Below are positions 1 through 5,282 of a stretch of DNA of 8,834 nt, in pieces. This DNA is from a candidate division LCP-89 bacterium (GTDB lineage Bacteria > Electryoneota > B3-LCP), in assembly GCA_025774735.1 (NCBI GenBank), contig JALGZU010000103.1, forward strand, positions 1 through 8,834, given 5' to 3'. Position 1 is the stretch's first letter; every line of letters starts with the position of its first letter. Under the pieces are notes generated by a model. The model saw only the letters and a program-made list of their open reading frames with translations. It did no database searches and was not told the origin of the DNA. A program made the translations under genes and the position numbers.

Positions 1-282
1 GTCTGTAGTGCTACTGAACTGTATCGAATCGGTTTCCGTGCCAAAAGCCTGAAGGTAACCATTGATTGTGAAGGAATAATTGCCCTGGAAAGAAACTTCC
101 ACGCCCGGTTCCATGTTCAGGGTTGAGTCCGCAGGGATTGTAATACTTCCCTGCACCAGGTAGGGAGATCCCGCTGCCGTCCAGGTGCCAGACACATTGC
201 CGCCCGGAATGATCGTATCCGCTGAAGCGACCGAAACCGCCAGCGTAATCCATAGTAAAGCGATGAGCATTTTCCTGGTCAT
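1..282 (-). CDS. Secreted beta-helix-type surface protein, N-terminal part (runs off the window)
   Basis: Reading leftward from an ATG at 282, the frame is open for 94 codons to the window edge, so only the N-terminus is visible. It starts with a clear signal peptide: MTRK, a hydrophobic stretch (MLIALLWITLAVSV) and an ASA cleavage site at about residue 21. The mature part has the pattern GNVSGTW, then SPYLVQGSITIPADSTLNME, then PGVEVSFQ and INGYLQAFGTETDSIQF. This is the usual opening of large right-handed parallel beta-helix proteins of FCB bacteria, where 'an element, placed at an origin, too large or small' strands stack repeatedly. The start is supported by AGGAAAGGGG at 288-297, just upstream on the minus strand. 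A competing minus-strand frame from 319 lacks a signal peptide and looks like a shadow. The gene has its own promoter and a hairpin-bearing leader. Whether it ends in a T9SS sorting domain cannot be seen. The family call is by pattern; the exact function is unknown. Confidence 0.78.
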   Translation of the reverse strand, partial: MTRKMLIALLWITLAVSVASADTIIPGGNVSGTWTAAGSPYLVQGSITIPADSTLNMEPGVEVSFQGNYSFTINGYLQAFGTETDSIQFSSTTD

Positions 283-308
283 TATAGCCCCTTTCCTGTA
301 TGAAAGCC

Positions 309-355
309 AAAAAAGGCACGCCGAATCCTGTTCACCCGAAGGATCCAAAGTGCCT
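309..355 (-). terminator. Terminator-like hairpin in the leader of the beta-helix gene (candidate attenuator)
   Basis: On the minus strand an outer AGGCAC/GTGCCT stem (350-355 with 314-319) encloses a second stem, GGATCC with GGATTC (341-346 with 323-328, one G-U pair). It is followed by six T's (314 to 309). The shape is that of an intrinsic terminator. It lies after the promoter at 443-471 and only 26 nt before the ATG, so if it works it would stop transcription before the gene. That suggests conditional attenuation. I do not recognise the upstream leader (about 356-436) as a known riboswitch class. Confidence 0.6.
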
Positions 356-442
356 TCTGCCTATTTACGTTAATCCCATCCGACACGGTGACCGGCCTCC
401 ACAGAACAGGTCTGCCCAATTAATGCATAATTCAGGAATTGT

Positions 443-471
443 AATGTAACCAAGAAATCACCGAATGTCAA
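443..471 (-). promoter_or_regulatory. Sigma70-like promoter of the beta-helix gene
   Basis: The minus strand carries a perfect TTGACA -35 box (466-471), a 17-nt spacer and TACATT as -10 (443-448, four of six consensus bases). It sits between the terminator of the upstream peptidase gene and the beta-helix gene, oriented toward the latter. The predicted transcript start near 436 would give a leader of about 155 nt, long enough for a structured regulatory RNA. Confidence 0.6.
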
Positions 472-499
472 GGGAGAATCATTTCTTTGCACTTTTGAT

Positions 500-530
500 A
501 AAAAAGCGATCCCGAGACCTCGAGATCACT
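500..530 (-). terminator. Intrinsic terminator downstream of the C25-family peptidase gene
   Basis: On the minus strand an 11-bp stem (520-530 with 505-515, two G-U pairs) with a GGTC loop is followed by six T's (505 to 500). It lies about 65 nt beyond the stop codon of the peptidase gene and just before the promoter of the next gene. This is the best-formed intrinsic terminator in the window and shows that the two minus-strand genes are separate transcription units. Confidence 0.8.
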
Positions 531-554
531 TATATATGCTTCATTATTTAACCG

Positions 555-578
555 CGCAAGATCGCGAAGCATCTTGCG
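555..578 (-). other. Strong stem-loop in the 3' untranslated region of the peptidase gene
   Basis: CGCAAGAT (555-562) pairs with ATCTTGCG (571-578). The loop can close further as GC-GAA-GC (564-570), leaving one bulged base. There is no T-run after it on the minus strand, so it is not a standard terminator there. It may protect the mRNA 3' end or help the terminator at 500-530. Confidence 0.45.
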
Positions 579-579
579 G

Positions 580-597
580 AAAAAGTGACATTGTCAC
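580..597 (-). terminator. Short hairpin plus T5 overlapping the peptidase stop codon
   Basis: On the minus strand GTGAC-AAT-GTCAC (597 to 585) is followed by five T's (584 to 580). The TGA stop codon (596-594) lies in the first arm. With only 5 bp it is a weak terminator at best; the stronger one is at 500-530. Confidence 0.35.
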
Positions 598-3500
598 CTC
601 ATCAGCACCATCTTCCCTGTTACCATAGTCGGGGTCGTCCCCGACCCCGACATTTGTAGCCGGTACACGTACACTCCCGACGCCAATTCCGAAGCATCGA
701 ACATTACCTCGTGATACCCCGCTGGCCTCCAGGCGTTTTGTAGAGGCGACTCGACGAGTCGTCCTCCAATATCATAAACCTGCAACGTCACCCATGACGC
801 CACCGGCAACTCAATCCTGAACGTCGTCGAAGGATTGAACGGATTGGGATATACCGGATGCAGAATGAACTGTTGCGGAGTTACTTCCATCGGGATTGTT
901 GTCACCTCGTCGAACGGATTCGCCACTCCATCCGGAACCCAGGGCACGAAGCCGCTGACCGCGTCGTCGCCCAGCTTTACCCAGGAAAATCCACTCTCTT
1001 CCCAGACCTCGTGCGGATACTCACCAACCCTGCCGGTCATGGTGTAATTACCGGCGGGGTAGGTCCACGGCACCGGGAAAGTCATGTCGGGCCGGTTGAC
1101 CGACCAGCCGGGCAGGAAGTTCATGAAGGCGCGCTGCAGGATCGTCGTCGGAGGCCCGCCTTCATAGGAGATATCGATCCAGGCGTCGTAACTGACCGTC
1201 TGCGTGCCCTGGTTTTCCAGGAAAACGCCGTAATTGAGGTTGCCGCCGCCCGGAGGCACCGGCGAACCGGAATTGTAGGTCAACTCGATGAACAACTCCG
1301 GAGTCCCCGGCAGGATGTATTCTAGATCGGTCGTGAACATATAGGCTCTGCCGGACACCAACGGCGCCGTCGCAGGATCCTCGTAGGTGTTCCAGTAGAC
1401 AATCTCAATGCCGTCCTGTTGATCCGGCCTTTCGATGCCCACCGTCGAATAGGGATTGTCGTCGTCGAGTCCGTAGTTTTCGGTGACTGTTTCGTACTGG
1501 AACAGGATCGGCCCGTCTCCCGTCGACGTGGGATAATATGCCGGGTCGAAGAGGATAATTTCAAACGTCTCCTCCGGGCTCGGCCATCCCAGCGACTTCA
1601 TGCGCGACCATTCGATGATGAAACGGTGATTGGTGGTATCCTCGAGAATGTAAACGTGGCCTTCAGACCAGGTGGCCAGGTCGTCCCAGAAAGCGGCGAT
1701 CATGCCGTTCGGCCCGATGCAGGAGGGGATGGGATAGTTGCGGAAATCGGTGAACGAGTTGTTCGCCCAGGTCGAAATCCAGCCGTTGCTGCACACCGTG
1801 ATCTCGTCCGTCTCTTCCCCGTAGTACTGGAAGGTGAAGGGCAGAGGTACGTTGAGCGAGGCATCCAGGTTCTCCGAGGGATCGTTGATGGGCAGCCTCG
1901 TGCCGCTACCACCATACGCCGGATTGATCTCTACCCATTCATAAACCGGGGCCTGAGCATAATTCAAGTCAGTATTGTCGAAGCTGTAGTATCCGTATTC
2001 GTCCGGCCCCTGAGGATCCGTCTGGCTCTTGATCCCGATGACGATGGTGATCGTATCCGTCTGCGTCGCTCCCGTCGAACTGCTGTAGAGGATCTCCAGA
2101 TCGGCGGACGACCCGGGGGGCGTCTCTTCCGCAGCGGTCAGGTTGAAAGGATCGCCGCTGCACGAGCCGAACGAACCAATCCCCACCGTGCCGAAACTGG
2201 CTGAATTGTCGTTGATACTCACGTAAGGGCTAAGCGACGTGAGCGTGGCTGTCAGCGAAGCCGCCTCCTTGCCCCCCATGTTGCGGCCCACCACGTTGAA
2301 ATCGGCCGTTTCACCGGGCGATAACAACGAATCACCTCCGGACGCATACGCCGCGATGAAGGTCATGGCGTAGGAAACCACCTCCAGATCCAGCATCCCA
2401 TCCCAGGATCCCTGCACCGCGTTATTGGTGAGATCCAGGTGAATGATGTGCCCTTCAGGGCAGTTGCTGCTGACACTCAAATCGAAGTCGTCGGCGCTGC
2501 TACCGGTCGCCCCCGGAGTGATGTTCGGGAAGGTCTCGAACGCGTCGATCATGGTCGCGAAGTCGTCCTCAGTCGTCGCGCGAGCCGTGACGCCCGTCGC
2601 CGTTGTGGTCGAACCGAAGTTCATCAGCACTAGAGCAATCTCCACCGTCTCGCCCGGATTGAGGACGCCGTCGCCGTCCCCCGAGCTGCTGCCCGAATTG
2701 TCATCGTCGATGACATGATCGTCGTAACCTAAGGTCACCGCAGCCTGAATCACGTCCAGGGAATCCACGATGGGAAAGAAGCACTGCTTGGTGATGGTGA
2801 CCTTAACGTTGCCGGGCGAACTCGGATTTAGCGGCAGCACCGCCTGCCCGTTGTTGTCCGTCAGGCAGACCTCCTGGATATCATTCTCCCGGTACAGGCA
2901 GACTATGGCATTCTCAACCGGGCCGACTCCCGGTTCGGAAACCGTCAGAATGAGTTCGTTCTCACCGTATTCTACCATCCCGGGTATCGCGCAGTCTAAG
3001 TAACGGATCGCCCCGTTGAAAATCTCCAGACCCGGATCGCCTGCCAGCGCCGCGTACTTGGAAAAGTCCTCGACGCTGCTCGGATCGTGAGTCTGGTAGG
3101 TGTTGTAGAGCTCCAGCTTGCCCCGGTTCAGGGCGTTGCCCGCCTGGGTGAGGCCTTCGTCGAAAATGCCCGCGAAGATTCCCATGTCGATGGTGTTATT
3201 CTGCCGGGTATGAGTGCTGTATGTCGCCATGCCGATGCAGGCGATCGCCCCCTGAGGCGTGGTGGGCGTACCCGCTTCCACGAACGCTTCCATGAACGAT
3301 TCCGACCCCGCAAATCCTCCCGTGCCGCAGGTGATGATCGCATTGAAAGGAAGTTTGCGCCCGTTGGTCAGAGTGTAGATGTCGCCGACATAGAAGTTGC
3401 CCATGTACCCGTATCCGCGGTAGTTGAGGATGCTCACACCATTATTGATTGCCGTGGTCGTGGTGTTGTAAACCGATCCCCCCATATAGTACCAGAACGT

Positions 3501-4745
3501 GTCAATCCGGGTGTATTCGTGCCAGACCATGCGCGTCTTGATCCAGCGGTTTGTTTGCACTGTCGAGATGCCCGACGCTCCACTCGCCGCCATCAGGCAG
3601 CCCTGGTGATACCAGTCGGAATTACCCACGTAGGGATCTTTTTCGTAATATAACACCTTGTTGATCATCACGATCGCCTGGTAATCATCACTCGCCGGGA
3701 TGCGCCCCACCGCAACGTCCGCCAGAATATCCCCGCCGTCAAGTTGTGAATAGGGATGATCGATATGATCCTGGGGAGGCCAACCGATCGTCCAGCCTGG
3801 CAGAGCATAATCGCCGTCCGTGTCGCCGAAGAGCAGCACGTATTCCGGAGGCACCTCCCAGCTGTCATAGGCGTTCTGAATGATCGCCAGGATGTCGTAA
3901 TTGGAGGCTCCCGGAGTGAACGTTTCGATGACCACTTCATGCCCCTTGCGTTTCTTCCAATCCACCAGCCGGGGCAGCAGGCTGTTCAACAGGTAGGCGT
4001 CGTTTTCGCACACGATCAAGTACGAGCCCGTTTCAGTGAGATCTAGGTCGAGGTTGTCATAATTGATGACCGTCCCCTGCATCAGTTTCGCCCAGGACCG
4101 CGACATGGGTCGCAGCGGCCGCGTCGCCGCGTTTCGGTCGTCCATCCCTTCGAAATACACCGTGACCCGGTAGTTGTGAGTGATGCAGAGTTCGTTCGTC
4201 ACCGGGTTGTAGCGCACCGGATGCATGCGCACCCCCACCAGCCGGATTCCGCGCATCAGTGCCGGTTCGTCCGTCATAACCTCCTCTTCGGGGTAGAAGG
4301 CGTCCCGGGAATAAGCCGCCATGTCAAATATGACCGGTTGCAGCTCCTCCTCCAGGTCGGAAAGATCCTTCCCCTGCGCAGGCATCAGCTCGATGCCGGT
4401 TAGAGTGGTCGTCTCCAGGGCTTCGAATTCCGCTCTGACTCCGGAACGTGCCGGAATGGCTAAAAGTCGGGTGAAATGAGGTACTTCGGGCGCGCCCAGA
4501 TCGAGTTCGTAGCCCCCGCCGGGGATTTCGACGCGGTCCCAGCGGCGCCCCTCCAGGATCGCCTCCAGCCGCTCGATGCCCGCCAGGCGTACCTCGAACT
4601 CAATCCGGTCGGAACTGTAGTCTGTTACGTCGATTCTAACCGGGTCGCCCGCCGTGTCATTGCGCAACAGTATCTCTTCAGCGTTCGCAAAACCAGCGGT
4701 CACAAAAGCTAATCCGAGATAGAATAGAATTGTGCGAATGTTCAT
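594..4745 (-). CDS. C25-family (gingipain-like) peptidase homologue with T9SS sorting domain; catalytic His position is Tyr
   Basis: The protein has 1383 residues. I chose the ATG at 4745 because GAGGG (4751-4755) sits 5 nt upstream and the signal peptide starts there (MNIRTILFYLGLAFVTAGFANA, cleavage after about 22). An in-frame TTG at 4757 would add four residues. Approximate order: prodomain 30-230; C25 peptidase core 240-575, with LLFGDTDGD, VAVGRIPAS, NYRGYGYMGNF and ITCGTGGF; Ig-like C25 C-terminal domain 580-665; two related beta domains opening with GDGVLNPGETV and GGDSLLSPGETA (675-905); a beta module of the SNGWIS/FWDDL/ILFQYE type (910-1140); another beta domain 1150-1262; and a T9SS type A sorting domain 1290-1383 (YPNPFNPSTT, then GRLVES, ASGVYVYRL, GKMVLMR). 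The catalytic Cys is Cys473. The expected GHG histidine, 28 residues earlier, is Tyr445. Family members are surface or secreted cysteine endopeptidases. Here activity is uncertain: the protein may use another histidine (for example His512 in STHTRQ) or be a non-catalytic adhesin-like relative. Confidence 0.88.
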   Translation of the reverse strand: MNIRTILFYLGLAFVTAGFANAEEILLRNDTAGDPVRIDVTDYSSDRIEFEVRLAGIERLEAILEGRRWDRVEIPGGGYELDLGAPEVPHFTRLLAIPARSGVRAEFEALETTTLTGIELMPAQGKDLSDLEEELQPVIFDMAAYSRDAFYPEEEVMTDEPALMRGIRLVGVRMHPVRYNPVTNELCITHNYRVTVYFEGMDDRNAATRPLRPMSRSWAKLMQGTVINYDNLDLDLTETGSYLIVCENDAYLLNSLLPRLVDWKKRKGHEVVIETFTPGASNYDILAIIQNAYDSWEVPPEYVLLFGDTDGDYALPGWTIGWPPQDHIDHPYSQLDGGDILADVAVGRIPASDDYQAIVMINKVLYYEKDPYVGNSDWYHQGCLMAASGASGISTVQTNRWIKTRMVWHEYTRIDTFWYYMGGSVYNTTTTAINNGVSILNYRGYGYMGNFYVGDIYTLTNGRKLPFNAIITCGTGGFAGSESFMEAFVEAGTPTTPQGAIACIGMATYSTHTRQNNTIDMGIFAGIFDEGLTQAGNALNRGKLELYNTYQTHDPSSVEDFSKYAALAGDPGLEIFNGAIRYLDCAIPGMVEYGENELILTVSEPGVGPVENAIVCLYRENDIQEVCLTDNNGQAVLPLNPSSPGNVKVTITKQCFFPIVDSLDVIQAAVTLGYDDHVIDDDNSGSSSGDGDGVLNPGETVEIALVLMNFGSTTTATGVTARATTEDDFATMIDAFETFPNITPGATGSSADDFDLSVSSNCPEGHIIHLDLTNNAVQGSWDGMLDLEVVSYAMTFIAAYASGGDSLLSPGETADFNVVGRNMGGKEAASLTATLTSLSPYVSINDNSASFGTVGIGSFGSCSGDPFNLTAAEETPPGSSADLEILYSSSTGATQTDTITIVIGIKSQTDPQGPDEYGYYSFDNTDLNYAQAPVYEWVEINPAYGGSGTRLPINDPSENLDASLNVPLPFTFQYYGEETDEITVCSNGWISTWANNSFTDFRNYPIPSCIGPNGMIAAFWDDLATWSEGHVYILEDTTNHRFIIEWSRMKSLGWPSPEETFEIILFDPAYYPTSTGDGPILFQYETVTENYGLDDDNPYSTVGIERPDQQDGIEIVYWNTYEDPATAPLVSGRAYMFTTDLEYILPGTPELFIELTYNSGSPVPPGGGNLNYGVFLENQGTQTVSYDAWIDISYEGGPPTTILQRAFMNFLPGWSVNRPDMTFPVPWTYPAGNYTMTGRVGEYPHEVWEESGFSWVKLGDDAVSGFVPWVPDGVANPFDEVTTIPMEVTPQQFILHPVYPNPFNPSTTFRIELPVASWVTLQVYDIGGRLVESPLQNAWRPAGYHEVMFDASELASGVYVYRLQMSGSGTTPTMVTGKMVLMR

Positions 4746-4750
4746 CAAAT

Positions 4751-4755
4751 CCCTC
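4751..4755 (-). promoter_or_regulatory. Ribosome binding site of the C25-family gene
   Basis: The minus strand reads GAGGG, then ATTTG, then ATG. The 5-nt spacing favours the ATG at 4745 over the TTG at 4757, which would overlap this site. Confidence 0.7.
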
Positions 4756-4782
4756 AAGGTTCAGTGCTTGTATGCCCGTACG

Positions 4783-4811
4783 AAAAAAAGCCGCGATGGA
4801 TAGAGCGCGGC
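4783..4811 (-). terminator. Terminator-like hairpin in the leader of the C25-family gene (candidate attenuator)
   Basis: On the minus strand GCCGCG (4811 to 4806), a 10-nt loop and CGCGGC (4795 to 4790) are followed directly by seven T's (4789 to 4783). The 6-bp all-GC stem with a T7 tail fits an intrinsic terminator well. It lies between the promoter at 4884-4912 and the ATG, ending 37 nt before it, so it would cut the gene's own transcript. Upstream in the same leader, GCTG/CAGC (4842-4845 with 4850-4853) is enclosed by GGTAC/GTACC (4859-4863 with 4817-4821). That gives a possible sensing domain before the terminator. Confidence 0.6.
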
Positions 4812-4883
4812 ACTCTGGTACCGATGTATGTAATGAATAGCGCTGTCAGCAGCATGTCGTACCCCGGCAAGTTGTCTCAATAT

Positions 4884-4912
4884 AATATAAATAAATTTTG
4901 CATATAAAGCAA
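4884..4912 (-). promoter_or_regulatory. Promoter of the C25-family gene
   Basis: The minus strand shows TTGCTT (4907-4912), a 17-nt spacer and TATATT (4884-4889, five of six -10 consensus bases) in an AT-rich stretch. The predicted start near 4877 gives a leader of about 130 nt. The -35 match is weak; the A-tracts immediately upstream may compensate. Confidence 0.5.
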
Positions 4913-4914
4913 GG

Positions 4915-4941
4915 TTTTTTTTAAAACCCGCCATTTTTTTT
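4915..4941 (-). promoter_or_regulatory. Phased A-tracts upstream of the C25-family promoter (UP-element-like)
   Basis: Two runs of eight A's on the minus strand (T's at 4915-4922 and 4934-4941 on the plus strand) are centred about 19 bp apart, near two helical turns. They lie just upstream of the -35 box. Such tracts bend DNA or bind the RNA polymerase alpha subunit. The first run is also part of a GGTTTT/AAAACC inverted repeat (4913-4928). Confidence 0.4.
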
Positions 4942-5014
4942 AATGAGAGCAACCAATTTCGAATCGGACGATGCAACTTGGGGGCCGATTCCTGAGTTGA
5001 AGTGAATATTCGGA

Positions 5015-5130
5015 TTGGTCAGATAACCAGAGTGTCCATCGGGAGACTGAGCGATCCCCGAATCTGTTTTCGATGGCATGTCCTTTGCTTTTTCGCTGAT
5101 AGGCTCGGGGCCGGCGTGCTTGTTGCCCCG
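5015..5130 (+). other. Stem-loop-rich intergenic stretch, possible leader or small RNA; no gene seen
   Basis: No convincing protein is encoded here. Several inverted repeats follow one another: TTGGT/ACCAG (5015-5019 with 5026-5030), CCATCG/CGATGG (5036-5041 with 5071-5076) and CGGGGC/GCCCCG (5106-5111 with 5125-5130). Together with the hairpin and T-run at 5209-5228 this could be a long structured 5' leader or an independent RNA ending in that terminator. It matches no RNA family I recognise, and the strand is inferred only from the terminator's direction. Confidence 0.3.
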
Positions 5131-5157
5131 TTTAGCATTTTAAAAGTGTAGCGAAAC

Positions 5158-5186
5158 AATACATAAATGGAGTGGGATGCTATCAT
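5158..5186 (+). promoter_or_regulatory. Weak candidate promoter of the tricorn-family gene
   Basis: TATCAT (5181-5186) matches five of six -10 consensus bases, but the hexamer 17 nt upstream (AATACA, 5158-5163) is a poor -35. An alternative is TTTTAA, 16 nt, TACATA a little further upstream. Either would place the hairpin at 5209-5228 inside the leader. If transcription starts before 5015, the structured region is leader as well. Confidence 0.25.
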
Positions 5187-5208
5187 TTTGACGAGCTGAA
5201 CCATTTGT

Positions 5209-5228
5209 AGGGCTTCTCCGCCCTTTTT
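5209..5228 (+). terminator. Terminator-like hairpin in the leader of the tricorn-family gene
   Basis: AGGGC (5209-5213), loop TTCTCC and GCCCT (5220-5224) are followed by T's through 5228. The 5-bp stem is short but GC-rich. It ends 54 nt before the ATG at 5283 and points toward the gene. It could attenuate that gene or end a small RNA encoded upstream. Confidence 0.45.
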
Positions 5229-5282
5229 GTCAACGTTCCGAGCACAAACTGTGACAGGATCATAAATCGAAGGGAAAACAAA

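Noticed and set aside
11..319. Minus-strand frame of 102 codons starting MPFLAFIQERGYND
   Set aside because: It overlaps the frame from 282 that has a clear signal peptide, a ribosome binding site and beta-helix sequence. Its product has no recognisable features.
858..3653. Long plus-strand frames opposite the C25-family gene, including 1419-2204 and 3087-3653
   Set aside because: They are antisense shadows: Arg/Val/Asp-rich products without family patterns, on the opposite strand of a convincing full-length protein.
4746..4757. TTG start at 4757 giving four extra residues (MRDL) on the C25-family protein
   Set aside because: The GAGGG ribosome binding site at 4751-4755 would lie inside that extension, and the signal peptide reads better from the ATG at 4745.
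297..4774. Shared CATACA on the minus strand shortly after the T-run in two leaders (297-302 and 4769-4774)
   Set aside because: It is only six bases with differing spacing (6 and 8 nt after the T-run) and is absent from the third leader; chance cannot be excluded.
5036..5130. Possible known riboswitch upstream of the tricorn-family gene
   Set aside because: The stems are there, but none of the conserved core sequences of classes I know could be found.
5019..5204. Minus-strand frame of 61 codons in the divergent intergenic region
   Set aside because: The product has no recognisable motif and I see no convincing ribosome binding site. Its codons run through the inverted repeats, which fits noncoding DNA better.
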